Origin: an uncultured Caulobacteraceae bacterium
Lineage (GTDB): Bacteria; Pseudomonadota; Alphaproteobacteria; Caulobacterales; Caulobacteraceae
Assembly: GCA_937138625.1 (NCBI GenBank)
Contig: CAKZPF010000006.1
Coordinates: 248,001-312,000 of the forward strand
Reading direction: 5' to 3'
DNA length: 64,000 nt
In this document: positions 35,946 through 45,084 of the stretch, piece by piece
Layout of the letters: each line of letters opens with the position of its first letter
Position numbering within the stretch: the stretch's first letter is position 1
Notes under the pieces: model-generated
What the model was told of the DNA's origin: nothing
Database searches by the model: none
The model's input: the letters and a program-made list of their open reading frames with translations, nothing else
Translations under genes and position numbers: made by a program

Positions 35946-37192
35946 GAGGTGACCTTAGCGGGCTTTGCTGTGGGGGCAAGGGCGCAGGTTCGCAACGCCA
36001 GAACAAACACATACAGGCTGACCAACCAGACGACCTGGGTTTGCAGATGAAAGGCAAAAAAGTGGATATGGGCGGCTAAGCCCACCAACAATACCCCCAG
36101 CCATAAGGCCGCATTGTGATGATGGTGATCGCGGTGGGCTACCAGCAACAACACGGCGGGGATCAGAATGACGATTTCATAATGCATGAAATAGGGGGCT
36201 GCCAAAGCCGTGCCTGATAACACCAAGGCCACTGTGGTGGGTGTGGCGCCCATCTGGATCCAGCGGTGACAAACAAAAATCATCACCCCAAGCGAGACCA
36301 CGATTTGCAAGGCCCAGGCCCAGATGGTGGGCATGTCATGGGTTTTGAACAGGCCGTAAGGATTAAACATGGAAAGGGGCGCAAGGCTTTTTGCCGTCTC
36401 CATACCCATGCGCGTGCCCTGGCTGACATCCCCGCCCATGTGGACAAAGGTGTCTGCCACCGACATTACAAAGCCCTGCCAGGCTCCAAGACCGGGCCAG
36501 ACCACCGAGAGGGCAAGCAGCCAAATTGTCGTCGCGACCGCGACACCAAAGGCGCGCCAATAGCCACCTGCAATCAAAACAAAGGGGATCAACACGCCCA
36601 AGGTGGGTTTCACGGTCATGAGGCCAATCATAACACCGGCCAATACCTGCTGGTCACGCATCAGGGCCACCATCCCCACCAGGAAGGCCGCCACAATAAA
36701 AAATGACATTTGACCGGATAGAAGGGTCACAAGGCCGGTGAACGAGGCCAGCAATATGGCCAGCCACAGGCCAGAAAGCCGCGCATAGCGATGGGCCGCT
36801 GCCATGGCCAACAGTCCTCCCAGGCCCCAAAGCAGATATGACGTTGCAAACCCCAGTGTGGAATGGGCAAAGGGTGCGATCAGCAATAGCGTGTTAGGAG
36901 GATAAAACCAGGGCCGATGGGCATCGGCGCTCGGTTCAATGGTGGTTTGCAGCTGATGACTGAGGTCATGGTCATAAAGCTGTGTGGCCTGGCCCTGTTC
37001 GACCATATAATCAGCCGTATAAAAGGTCAGGAAATCCCCGCCAAAGGCCTCGATGAATTTAAACATCACTGGGTTTTGTGACTGCGCCACCGCGATGACT
37101 GAGGGGATCAAACATACACTCAGGATGCCCAAAATTGATCCCACAAGCCATTGCAGGCGCAGGTCACGGGACATGGTGGGTTTGGAACTCAT
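35942..37192 (-). CDS. GT87/DUF2029-type membrane glycosyltransferase-like protein
   Basis: A 416-residue membrane protein with about ten helices. The N-terminal loop GGDFLTFYTADYMVEQGQA, then LYD, and the segment FYPPNTLLLIAPFA match DUF2029/GT87 proteins, which include mycobacterial polyprenol-phosphate mannosyltransferases. The acidic residue in GGDF is the likely catalytic or sugar-binding position. The sugar donor and acceptor here are unknown. The frame overlaps dapB by four bases, so the two are co-expressed, though no functional link is clear. ATG 37174 is a possible alternative start. Confidence 0.8.
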   Translation of the reverse strand: MSSKPTMSRDLRLQWLVGSILGILSVCLIPSVIAVAQSQNPVMFKFIEAFGGDFLTFYTADYMVEQGQATQLYDHDLSHQLQTTIEPSADAHRPWFYPPNTLLLIAPFAHSTLGFATSYLLWGLGGLLAMAAAHRYARLSGLWLAILLASFTGLVTLLSGQMSFFIVAAFLVGMVALMRDQQVLAGVMIGLMTVKPTLGVLIPFVLIAGGYWRAFGVAVATTIWLLALSVVWPGLGAWQGFVMSVADTFVHMGGDVSQGTRMGMETAKSLAPLSMFNPYGLFKTHDMPTIWAWALQIVVSLGVMIFVCHRWIQMGATPTTVALVLSGTALAAPYFMHYEIVILIPAVLLLVAHRDHHHHNAALWLGVLLVGLAAHIHFFAFHLQTQVVWLVSLYVFVLALRTCALAPTAKPAKVTS

Positions 37193-37245
37193 GGGCCCCA
37201 GAAGACCCTAGGCCGGTCAAAAAAGTGTGAAGGCGGGCGTTGCGC

Positions 37246-38226
37246 TTACTGGTCGCTGGCTCCGGCTTTGAAGAAATCGCGTATGGATTGCTGATCCAGG
37301 CCTCGGTTTTCAAAGGGGGGGTGGGGGTTTTTGGGTACGGCGGGGCGACCTTGGTCAAACCAGCCCCCGGGCCGTCGGGGGCCTTGGGGTTCAGTATAGG
37401 TGGTTTGGTCCACCAGGATATAATCATACATCCCCACCTCGTACATATCGATGGAGGTCTCATCGGGGTCATATGCACTCGGGTGAGCACTGGCGACAGT
37501 GAGCACATTTTCATACCCATAACGACGGGCCAACAAAATGCCCAGGGTTTGATCGGGGGCCATGGCCGCCTCGGCCATATCTTGGGTTTTGGCAGCCAGT
37601 TCGTACGCGGGGATGCTCTCGGCAGCGTGCTCGGCCCCCACCAGGAAGATATGGACGGCGCTAGGCTCAAATGCGGTTTGATTGATGCCGTCTTGGCCGC
37701 GGATCAACATGCCCTGGTCGCGAATGCCGGGTGTATTGTCCCGGTCCTCCAAAAATTGGATGGAAACCCCCTGGGCCAACAGGTCGAACAGCATGCCCGC
37801 CTGTTCTGGACGTGTGATATACAGACCATAGGGATAGGTGTTAATGAACTGGTCGCGCGCCTCGGCAAAGGCCTCAGGGTCATGTGTTTTTAGCGCTTGG
37901 TAGCCGTCGATATAAGCCAACTGATCAGCAGACTCGTTGACGTCGGATTCCATATGAAAATAGACGGTTTTGCCCTGGGCTTTTAGCTCGGTGGTCAGGT
38001 CTGTGATGGTGGCAACGGGGGTGTAGCTATGTTCCTCGCCCAAAACATAGATGGGCTTATCCAGATCCGCCAAGGCCTGGCCTGCCGTGCGACTGGGCGC
38101 GGCGGCGTTTTGTGTGGTTTGAAAGTGGGCTTGGATCTCGTTTTGCGAAATCAATCCATCCTGATTTAGGTCCGGTATGATATGCGGTGCCAGCGCCGAG
38201 GATGCGGCCAGGGTTGGGGTTCCCAT
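37246..38226 (-). CDS. EF-hand protein with a possible Tiki/ChaN-like domain
   Basis: A 326-residue protein. Residues 19-30 (DLNQDGLISQNE) are a textbook EF-hand loop with Glu at position 12. The remainder contains VLGEEHSYTP (about residue 60) and VHIFLVGAEHA (about residue 215), two Glu-His motifs set in an alpha/beta pattern like the ChaN/TraB/Tiki or erythromycin-esterase superfamilies, where such residues are catalytic or metal-binding. That assignment is tentative. No signal peptide. ATG 38226 follows GGAG; a TTG four codons earlier is in frame. The C-terminal 50 residues are Pro/Gly-rich. Monocistronic. Another calcium-loop protein of this window. Confidence 0.65.
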   Translation of the reverse strand: MGTPTLAASSALAPHIIPDLNQDGLISQNEIQAHFQTTQNAAAPSRTAGQALADLDKPIYVLGEEHSYTPVATITDLTTELKAQGKTVYFHMESDVNESADQLAYIDGYQALKTHDPEAFAEARDQFINTYPYGLYITRPEQAGMLFDLLAQGVSIQFLEDRDNTPGIRDQGMLIRGQDGINQTAFEPSAVHIFLVGAEHAAESIPAYELAAKTQDMAEAAMAPDQTLGILLARRYGYENVLTVASAHPSAYDPDETSIDMYEVGMYDYILVDQTTYTEPQGPRRPGGWFDQGRPAVPKNPHPPFENRGLDQQSIRDFFKAGASDQ

Positions 38227-38318
38227 TGTAATCTCCAAAAAAACACATCAAAATATTTGGGAATACTATCACAAGATTGGGCGCAGATCAAATGTGGGGG
38301 TTCTCATGATCAGGTGTC

Positions 38319-39449
38319 TTACACCCGGCTGAGGTAGCGTTTCATTTGCTCGACAAAGGCTTTGGTTTTGGGGTGACTATCTTCGGCGGCATCCGCAAAG
38401 GCTTGCAGCAGCTTTTTTTGCTTCCCGCTGAGGCCTTTGGGCGTTTCGACGTTCAGTTCCACCAGCATATCCCCACGACCCCGGCCACGCACCAAACCCA
38501 TGCCTTGCTTTTTCAAGCGCACCATAGTGCCGGACTGCGAGCCTTCGGGGACTTTGACCTTCAGGATTTTGCCTTCGATGCTGGGCACTTCAATCTCGCC
38601 ACCCAGCACCGCCGTCGTCAGGGGCACCGGCGCATGCACAATCAGATGCGGGCCTTGGCGTTCAAAAAAGCTGTGACGTAGCACCGAGACAAAAACATAG
38701 ACATCACCATTGGGGCCTCCACGCGCCCCGGCATCCCCTTCGCCAGCCAGGCGGATGCGGGCCCCGTCTTCAATGCCGGCCGGCACCTTGACGGTCAGGG
38801 TGCGGTGTTTGCGGATCACGCCATTGCCACGGCACTGACGACAGGGGTTGTCGATCACCTGGCCGCGACCTTGGCATTTGGGGCAGGTGCGCTCCAGGGT
38901 GAAAAAGCCCTGGCTGGCGCGCACGCGGCCCGCACCGCCGCAACTGGGGCACATACTGGGCTGGGCACCTGCCTCGGCACCCGTGCCGTCACAGCTGTCA
39001 CAGGCCACCACGGTGGGAATGTGGATTTCTTTCTCGACACCGTTAAAAGCCTCTTCGAGGGTCAATTGCATGTCCGCCCGGACATCCGAACCCCGTGCCG
39101 GACCACCGCGCCGGCCCCCGCCAAAGGCATCACCAAAGGCTTCGCCAAACATGGCCGAGAAGATGTCTCCCAGATCGCCAAAGTCTCCGCCAAAACCAGC
39201 ACCGCCAGGGCCACCGCCCATATTGCCACTGACACCGGCGTGGCCATAATGATCATAGGCCGCCCGCTTTTCGGGGTCGGAAAGGACCGAATAGGCCTCG
39301 TTGACCTCTTTGAATTTGGTTTCGGCGTCGGCATCCCCCTGGTTTTGGTCGGGGTGATATTTCATGGCCATCTTGCGGTAGGCAGACTTGATGGCGCCAT
39401 CATCGGCACCGCGGTCGAGGCCTAGAATTTCATAATAATCTCGCGCCAT
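38319..39449 (-). CDS. dnaJ: Chaperone protein DnaJ
   Basis: A 376-residue type I Hsp40 co-chaperone that stimulates DnaK. The J domain (residues 1-70) contains HPD in KYHPDQN. A Gly/Phe-rich region follows. The zinc domain has four CxxCxGxG repeats (CDSCDGTG, CPSCGGAG, CPKCQGRG, CRQCRGNG). The C-terminal substrate-binding domains complete the type I layout. It lies downstream of dnaK with 99 bases between, which include a strong palindrome. Confidence 0.98.
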   Translation of the reverse strand: MARDYYEILGLDRGADDGAIKSAYRKMAMKYHPDQNQGDADAETKFKEVNEAYSVLSDPEKRAAYDHYGHAGVSGNMGGGPGGAGFGGDFGDLGDIFSAMFGEAFGDAFGGGRRGGPARGSDVRADMQLTLEEAFNGVEKEIHIPTVVACDSCDGTGAEAGAQPSMCPSCGGAGRVRASQGFFTLERTCPKCQGRGQVIDNPCRQCRGNGVIRKHRTLTVKVPAGIEDGARIRLAGEGDAGARGGPNGDVYVFVSVLRHSFFERQGPHLIVHAPVPLTTAVLGGEIEVPSIEGKILKVKVPEGSQSGTMVRLKKQGMGLVRGRGRGDMLVELNVETPKGLSGKQKKLLQAFADAAEDSHPKTKAFVEQMKRYLSRV

Positions 39450-39505
39450 AAGGTCTCTCGCAAAGGCCAGAAAAGAATTCGCCCCGCTTCAGCAGGGCAC
39501 AGGAC

Positions 39506-39534
39506 GCTTAGTCCGGGTCAGGCCCGGACCAAGC
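39506..39534. repeat. Extragenic palindrome between dnaK and dnaJ
   Basis: GCTTAGTCCGGG-TCAGG-CCCGGACCAAGC, an imperfect 12-bp stem with one mismatch. It lacks a T run, so it is not a classic terminator. It may shape relative dnaK/dnaJ expression. Confidence 0.7.
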
Positions 39535-39548
39535 GGCACGTGGGTTGG

Positions 39549-41465
39549 TTATTTTTCGTCTTTGACTTCTTCGTATTCAGCGTCAACCACCTCATCGTCG
39601 GCATCAGATTGGGCGTCTTTGGCCGCATCGGCAGCCGCATCTGCCTCGGCGCGTTGGGCTTCAGCGTCCTTGTACATGGCTTCACCCAACTTCATCGAGG
39701 CCTGTGACAACGCCTGAGACTTGGTCTGAATGGCTTCGATATCGTCGCCTTCAAGGGCGGTTTTCAGCTCGGCAAGGGCGTCCTCGATGGCCTTTTTGTC
39801 CTCGCCTTCGATTTTATCGCCATGCTCTTCCAGGGCTTTTTCGCTGGAGTAAACCAAGGCGTCGCCCTGGTTTTTGGCTTCGACCAGTTCACGACGCTTT
39901 TTGTCTTCCTCGGCGTGGGCGTCGGCTTCTTGACGCATTTTTTCAATTTCTTCTTCCGACAGACCGCCACCGGATTGGATTTGCATGGATTGCTCCTTGC
40001 CGGTGCCTTTGTCGTGGGCGGAAATGGAGACAATGCCGTTGGCGTCAATGTCAAATGTGACCTCGATTTGCGGCACACCCCGGGGGGCTGGCGGAATGCC
40101 CACCAGATCAAACTGGCCCAGCAGTTTGTTGTCGCTGGCCATTTCGCGCTCGCCTTGGAAGACGCGAATGGTCACGGCGGACTGATTGTCATCAGCCGTC
40201 GAGAAGATCTGCGACTTTTTGGTGGGGATGGTGGTGTTGCGATCAATCAGACGCGTAAAGACACCACCCAAGGTTTCAATCCCCAGCGACAGCGGCGTCA
40301 CATCCAACAACAGCACGTCTTTGACGTCACCGGCCAAAACGCCCCCTTGTACGGCAGCCCCCAGTGCCACCACCTCGTCAGGGTTAACGCCTTTGTGGGG
40401 CTCGCGGCCAAAGAACTGTTTCACCGTCTCTTGGATTTTCGGCATGCGGGTTTGTCCGCCCACCAAAATCACCTCGTCGATATCCGAGGCTTTCAGGCCT
40501 GCGTCTTTCAGTGCCTGTTCGCAAGGCTTGATGGTGCGTTTAACCAGATCTTCGACCAAGGCTTCGAGCTTCGAGCGGGTCAGCTTGATGTTCAGGTGTT
40601 TAGGACCCGAAGCATCAGCGGTGATGAAGGGCAGGTTGACTTCATATTGGCTAGCCGAGGACAGTTCCTTTTTGGCTTTTTCGGCCTCTTCCTTCAGGCG
40701 CTGCAGCGCCAGCTTGTCTTTGCGCAGGTCGATGCTTTGTTCTTTTTTGAACTCATCGGCCAGATACTCGACGATGCGCATGTCAAAATCTTCACCGCCC
40801 AGGAAGGTGTCGCCGTTGGTGGATTTCACTTCAAAAACGCCATCACCGATTTCCAAGATGGAGATATCAAAGGTGCCGCCCCCCAAGTCGTAGACAGCGA
40901 TTTTCTTGCCGTCGTTTTTCTCGAGGCCATAAGCCAGAGCCGCCGCCGTGGGTTCGTTGATGATGCGCAGCACTTCAAGGCCGGCGATTTTCCCAGCATC
41001 CTTGGTGGCTTGACGTTGGGCGTCGTTAAAATAGGCCGGAACGGTGATCACCGCCTTGTCGACGGTCTCACCCAGATGAGCCTCGGCGGCCTCTTTCATT
41101 TTCATCAGAATGAAAGCGGACACTTGCTGCGGCGAGTAATCTTCGCCTTGGGCCTTGACCCAGGCTTCGCCATTGCTGCCTTTGACGATCTCATAGGGCA
41201 CCATCTCTTTGTCTTTTTTCACGGTGTCGTCTTCAAAGCGACGACCGATCAGACGCTTGATGGCAAACAGGGTGTTCTCCGGGTTGGTTACGGCTTGGCG
41301 ACGGGCGGGCTGACCTACCAGACGTTCACCGTCTTCCAAAAAGGCCACAACCGATGGCGTTGTGCGTGCGCCCTCGGCGTTTTCTATCACTTTGGGTTCG
41401 CGCCCATCCATAACGGCCACACAGCTGTTGGTGGTCCCGAGGTCGATGCCAATGATTTTGCCCAT
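39549..41465 (-). CDS. dnaK: Chaperone protein DnaK (Hsp70)
   Basis: A 638-residue ATP-dependent chaperone. The N-terminus [20 protein letters not shown] and [16 protein letters not shown] hold the phosphate loops of the ATPase; the substrate-binding domain follows, ending in an acidic EEVKDEK tail. ATG 41465 has GGAG upstream; an extended frame to 41561 is not supported. Divergent from alkB with 147 bases between starts. No obvious CIRCE element is visible there, so heat-shock control, if present, would be by sigma-32. Confidence 0.98.
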   Translation of the reverse strand: MGKIIGIDLGTTNSCVAVMDGREPKVIENAEGARTTPSVVAFLEDGERLVGQPARRQAVTNPENTLFAIKRLIGRRFEDDTVKKDKEMVPYEIVKGSNGEAWVKAQGEDYSPQQVSAFILMKMKEAAEAHLGETVDKAVITVPAYFNDAQRQATKDAGKIAGLEVLRIINEPTAAALAYGLEKNDGKKIAVYDLGGGTFDISILEIGDGVFEVKSTNGDTFLGGEDFDMRIVEYLADEFKKEQSIDLRKDKLALQRLKEEAEKAKKELSSASQYEVNLPFITADASGPKHLNIKLTRSKLEALVEDLVKRTIKPCEQALKDAGLKASDIDEVILVGGQTRMPKIQETVKQFFGREPHKGVNPDEVVALGAAVQGGVLAGDVKDVLLLDVTPLSLGIETLGGVFTRLIDRNTTIPTKKSQIFSTADDNQSAVTIRVFQGEREMASDNKLLGQFDLVGIPPAPRGVPQIEVTFDIDANGIVSISAHDKGTGKEQSMQIQSGGGLSEEEIEKMRQEADAHAEEDKKRRELVEAKNQGDALVYSSEKALEEHGDKIEGEDKKAIEDALAELKTALEGDDIEAIQTKSQALSQASMKLGEAMYKDAEAQRAEADAAADAAKDAQSDADDEVVDAEYEEVKDEK

Positions 41466-41588
41466 AGTGTACTCCGTCGATCTTGTTTGTTTTTCCGTGT
41501 TGTTCCGTGCAATCTGTGGCTTAGGTGGCTGGGTTTCGTCCGCGCCATATTTGGGCCACATTTATGATCTGTCCCTGATATGGGCATC

Positions 41589-41597
41589 ATTATCCAC
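41589..41597 (+). promoter_or_regulatory. Single perfect DnaA box between dnaK and alkB
   Basis: TTATCCACA, the strict DnaA consensus, lies 24 bases before the alkB start and about 125 bases before dnaK. A lone box may regulate a neighbour or titrate DnaA, or be chance. Confidence 0.4.
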
Positions 41598-41612
41598 AGT
41601 GCAAGAGGGGAT

Positions 41613-42245
41613 ATGGATTTTTTGCCGCCAGACCGGTCATATCCGTCAGGCTTTGGCTTGCATCGCTGTCATTTTGACGATCAGGCCCAGGCCGAATTGA
41701 TCAAGACCGTGCAAAAGGCTGTGACGGTGGCCCCCTGGTTTCAGCCCACCATGCCCCGCACCGGCCAGCCCTTGTCCGTGCGCATGAGCAATTTTGGCCC
41801 CTTGGGCTGGGTGGCGGATCACAAGGGCTATCGCTACCAAGTGCACCACCCGGAAACCGGCGCCCCCTGGCCGCCGATCCCGGATCTGTTGCTTGAGGCC
41901 TGGCACGCGTTGACGGGCTGTGCGGTTCCCCCCGATTGTTGCCTGATCAATTGGTACCAAGGGACTGCCAAAATGGGCCTGCACGTGGATAAAGACGAGG
42001 CCGATTATGCGTTTCCCGTGGTCTCGGTGTCTTTGGGCGATGACGCGGTGTTTGTACTTGGCCAAACCATGCGCAAGGGGCCGTATCGGCGCATGATGGT
42101 CAAATCGGGGGATGTGTGCGTGCTCGCGGGTGCGGCCCGCCTTCGCTATCACGGTGTGGACCGCATTGTGCCGGGGTCAAACCCGATCATTCCTGGGGGC
42201 GGACGTTGGAACTTGACGCTGCGCCGCGCCCGTCCAGCCCCATAG
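41613..42245 (+). CDS. alkB: AlkB-family 2-oxoglutarate/Fe(II) DNA dealkylase
   Basis: A 210-residue dioxygenase that oxidatively removes methyl groups from 1-methyladenine and 3-methylcytosine. The iron ligands are His and Asp in LHVDKDE and the distal His in YHGVDRI. The 2-oxoglutarate arginine and family RxNxTxR motif are in GRWNLTLRRA. The NWYQGTAKMGLH segment is typical. ATG 41613 follows GAGGGG; an in-frame ATG at 41580 is less well placed. A bidirectional terminator follows. Confidence 0.94.
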   Translation: MDFLPPDRSYPSGFGLHRCHFDDQAQAELIKTVQKAVTVAPWFQPTMPRTGQPLSVRMSNFGPLGWVADHKGYRYQVHHPETGAPWPPIPDLLLEAWHALTGCAVPPDCCLINWYQGTAKMGLHVDKDEADYAFPVVSVSLGDDAVFVLGQTMRKGPYRRMMVKSGDVCVLAGAARLRYHGVDRIVPGSNPIIPGGGRWNLTLRRARPAP

Positions 42246-42263
42246 ACAGTTTGTGATGCGCAT

Positions 42264-42293
42264 AAAAAAAGCCAGCGCGAGGCTGGCTTTTTT
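42264..42293. terminator. Bidirectional intrinsic terminator between alkB and the TIGR02300 gene
   Basis: AAAAAAA-GCCAGC-GCGAG-GCTGGC-TTTTTT: the stem is flanked by A and T runs and serves both converging genes. Confidence 0.93.
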
Positions 42294-42310
42294 GTAGATT
42301 GGTGTCTGGC

Positions 42311-42781
42311 TTAGACTTCGTCGTCGTCTGACTTTTTGATCTTGACGATGTCTTCACCACTGAACTCGTCTTCATCGTCGTCCAGGAACATGTCGCTGTC
42401 ATCGTCGCCTTCGTCATCCAACTCGACATCATCACCCAGATCGATGTCAATGTCATCCGAGGTTTTGGGGCCGTCCTCATCATCGTCATCTTCGTCCGCA
42501 TCCGGTGCGACCATGACTTCGTCTGCATCCAGCTCTTTGGCGACAGGTTCCTCTTCGGCGTCGGTATCGTCCTCAACGGTTGTGGCTTTGGTGTCCACTT
42601 CCTCGGTGTCGGCCTCTGGCGTTTCCGGCTCGGGGGCGGGGCGTGTTTTTGACTTCAGCACTTCGTCCGGCACATAGGTGTGCGCGCATTTCGGGCAGGT
42701 GGCGGGACGTTTATTCAGATCATAAAACTTTGCCCCGCATTCCGGACAGACTTGTTTGCTTCCCAGCTCTGGTTTGGCCAC
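42311..42781 (-). CDS. TIGR02300 (FYDLN acid) family protein
   Basis: A 156-residue protein of an alphaproteobacterial family. The N-terminal zinc ribbon has Cys12, Cys15, Cys29 and Cys32 in VCPECGAKFYDLNKRPATC and PKC; FYDLN names the family. The remaining 110 residues are extremely acidic, mostly Asp and Glu. No membrane segment. Its role is unknown; the acidic tail could mimic nucleic acid or bind cations. It lies divergent from aroA, with 86 bases between the starts. Confidence 0.95.
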   Translation of the reverse strand: MAKPELGSKQVCPECGAKFYDLNKRPATCPKCAHTYVPDEVLKSKTRPAPEPETPEADTEEVDTKATTVEDDTDAEEEPVAKELDADEVMVAPDADEDDDDEDGPKTSDDIDIDLGDDVELDDEGDDDSDMFLDDDEDEFSGEDIVKIKKSDDDEV

Positions 42782-42867
42782 GGCGTGTTCTCCTTAAAAA
42801 AAATTTCGCGCTTTCCTTGCCATGGGATCTTGACCCCTGTCAAAACCTAATCGCATAGATGAGGCAA

Positions 42868-44232
42868 ATGTCCACCCCTTCCACGCTGATTGTTCCCCCC
42901 ACAGGCCCCCTTCGCGGCCAGGTTGATGTCGTGGGCGACAAGTCCATTTCCCACCGGGCGCTGTTTTTGGCCGCGATGGCCGAAGGCGAAAGTCAGATTT
43001 ATAACCTCAGCCCAGCCCAGGATGTGGCCAGCACACAAGCGGTGCTGCAGGCCTTGGGTGCTGAAATTATGGGTGCTGAAATTATGGGTGCCGAGATTAC
43101 GGCAGACAAGACCAGCGTGCGGGTGCGGCCCGGCTGGCGCACCCCCTCAGGCCCGTTGATGTGCGGCAATTCCGGCACCACGGCGCGCAGCGTAATGGGG
43201 GCGCTGTTGGCCCAAGGTTTGGGGGCGCGGCTTGAGGGCGATGCCTCTCTGTCACGGCGGGCCATGGGGCCGGTGGTCAGGGCTCTTCAGGGGTTTGGTT
43301 TGCGCGCAGAGCTCAGCCAGGGTCATTTGCCCGCCCACATTGTGCCAGGGGCGCTCCGGGCCGCTGAGGTCCATATCGACAATGGCTCGGCGCAGATCAA
43401 AACTGCGTGTCTGTTGGCGGCCCTGCGGGCCAAAGGCACCAGTCGTATTACGGAGTCTCGGCCGGCGCGGGATCATACCGAACGTATGCTGCCGGTCTTT
43501 GGTGGGCGCTGCACAGTGACGGGCTCAGGCGTGACGGTGACGGGGCCGCAGAGCCTGAGGGGTGCCGAGCTGCATATCCCTGGTGATGTTTCGGCGGCGG
43601 CCTTCGTGGTGGTGGCGGCGAGTTTGATCCCTGGCAGTGATGTGACCTTGCGGGGGGTGGGGCTGAACCCGTTTCGGGTGGCCTATCTTGAGGTTTTACG
43701 CCGCATGGGCGCCCTTATCGAGATCACCGAGACCGGGTGCATGGGCGATGAGCCCGTGGGGCGGGTGCGGGTACGGGCGGCGCGCTTACGCGGAGTTGAA
43801 ATCCCGGCGGACTGGGCGCCGCGTTTGATTGATGAATATCCCATTTTGTCGGTGGCGGCTGCGTTTGCGGACGGCATTACAGAGTTTCGAGGCGCTGAGG
43901 CCTTGCGAGACAAAGAGTGTGATCGCTTGGCGGCAAGTGCCCAAAATTTGCGAAGCGCGGGGGTTGTGGTCGAGGCGTTCGCTGACGGCCTGCGGATCAC
44001 GGGCGGTGGTATCCGTCAAACCGCATTGCGTCTTGATGGCTTTGGCGACCATCGTATGGTGATGGCCAATGCGGTTTTGTTGATGGCGCGTGAGGATCAG
44101 GCCGAAGCGGGTATGGTCACAACCGCTGAGGTTATGGCGATTTCCGATCCTGAATTTGTCTCTCGGTTTCAATCTCTTGGGGGCCTGATGTCTATGGCCC
44201 CCGTGCAGCCTCCGGTTAGTGTGTGGACATGA
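42868..44232 (+). CDS. aroA: 3-phosphoshikimate 1-carboxyvinyltransferase (EPSP synthase)
   Basis: A 454-residue enzyme joining phosphoenolpyruvate to shikimate-3-phosphate in aromatic amino acid synthesis. Key segments are GDKSISHRALFLAAMAEG (substrate lysine and arginine), CGNSGTTARSVMGAL, NGSAQIKTACLLAAL and the C-terminal DGFGDHRMVMANAVL. The alanine-containing NSGTTAR loop suggests a class II type. Unusual: residues 64-78 are a three-unit 15-base tandem repeat (GAEIM-GAEIM-GAEIT). ATG 42868 follows GAGG; ATG 42859 is an alternative. Stop overlaps cmk by ATGA. Confidence 0.97.
   Translation: MSTPSTLIVPPTGPLRGQVDVVGDKSISHRALFLAAMAEGESQIYNLSPAQDVASTQAVLQALGAEIMGAEIMGAEITADKTSVRVRPGWRTPSGPLMCGNSGTTARSVMGALLAQGLGARLEGDASLSRRAMGPVVRALQGFGLRAELSQGHLPAHIVPGALRAAEVHIDNGSAQIKTACLLAALRAKGTSRITESRPARDHTERMLPVFGGRCTVTGSGVTVTGPQSLRGAELHIPGDVSAAAFVVVAASLIPGSDVTLRGVGLNPFRVAYLEVLRRMGALIEITETGCMGDEPVGRVRVRAARLRGVEIPADWAPRLIDEYPILSVAAAFADGITEFRGAEALRDKECDRLAASAQNLRSAGVVVEAFADGLRITGGGIRQTALRLDGFGDHRMVMANAVLLMAREDQAEAGMVTTAEVMAISDPEFVSRFQSLGGLMSMAPVQPPVSVWT
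43057..43101 (+). repeat. 15-bp tandem repeat inside aroA
   Basis: Three in-frame units (43057-43071, 43072-43086, 43087-43101). Units one and two (GGTGCTGAAATTATG) are identical; the third differs at three bases. They encode GAEIM twice and GAEIT. Confidence 0.9.
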
Positions 44233-44897
44233 TGACCCTTTCCTCGACATCGCCTTTGATCATTGCCGTCGATGGCCCAGCGGCCTCGGGCAAAGGCACC
44301 ATCGCGCGTTTGTTGGCGCGACACTTTGGTTTGCCACATTTGGATACAGGGCTTTTGTATCGGGCGGTGGGCTTGGCGGTGCGTGATGCCAACCTGGACC
44401 CTGATGACCCCGAGGCCGCCGCCCAAGTGGCCCAAGCCCTCAGCGAAGACAATCTGAAAGACGAAGCCCGGTTGCGCGGCGACGAGGCGGGGCAAATGGC
44501 CTCGAAAGTGGCGCGGCATGGGCCGGTGCGCCAGGCCCTGTTGCAGTGGCAGCGGGACTTTGCCGCCCAGCCCGGTGGCGCGGTCTTGGATGGTCGGGAC
44601 ATCGGCACGGTCATCTGCCCCCAGGCCACGGTCAAGCTGTTTATCGAGGCCCAGCCCGAGGTGCGCGCCGCCCGCCGTTTGCAAGATTTGCTCTCGCAAG
44701 GCGTGGACACCGACCAGCAAACCGTTCTGGCGGATTTACGGGCGCGGGATGCGCGGGATATGGCGCGTGCGGATGCGCCATTGCGCATGGCGGCGGATGC
44801 CCACTTGATTGACACCACAGAATTGGATATAGACACAGCCTTTGATGCGGCTCGCCGATGTGTGGAGCTGGCGCGATCAGGGGCGGAAGCCCGCTGA
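44229..44897 (+). CDS. cmk: Cytidylate kinase
   Basis: A 222-residue nucleoside monophosphate kinase turning (d)CMP to (d)CDP. The P-loop is in AVDGPAASGKGTIARLL; LDTGLLYRAVGLAV and LDGRDIGTVICPQA are conserved CMP-binding regions. ATG 44229 overlaps the aroA stop; an upstream in-frame GTG is also possible. The order aroA-cmk-rpsA is widely conserved. rpsA starts 187 bases later, probably with its own promoter. Confidence 0.97.
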   Translation: MMTLSSTSPLIIAVDGPAASGKGTIARLLARHFGLPHLDTGLLYRAVGLAVRDANLDPDDPEAAAQVAQALSEDNLKDEARLRGDEAGQMASKVARHGPVRQALLQWQRDFAAQPGGAVLDGRDIGTVICPQATVKLFIEAQPEVRAARRLQDLLSQGVDTDQQTVLADLRARDARDMARADAPLRMAADAHLIDTTELDIDTAFDAARRCVELARSGAEAR

Positions 44898-45084
44898 AAT
44901 CCCAACGTCGCCAACCATGCCATCCGTGGGCAGTGCCTGTCACAAGCGCTGAGTTTGTAAAGCTTGGCTTGCGTCCTGCCCATCAAACCCCTTTCTGAAA
45001 CATCGTTAAAATCGTTGTGGCCTGAGTGTGCGTGCGTGTTGTGCGGCGGGGGCCACAGTTCAACTTCTGGAGAAGAACACCCCA

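Noticed and set aside
39822-41567. 581-codon open frame antisense to dnaK
   Set aside because: Shadow frame opposite a highly conserved gene; no family similarity and no ribosome binding site.
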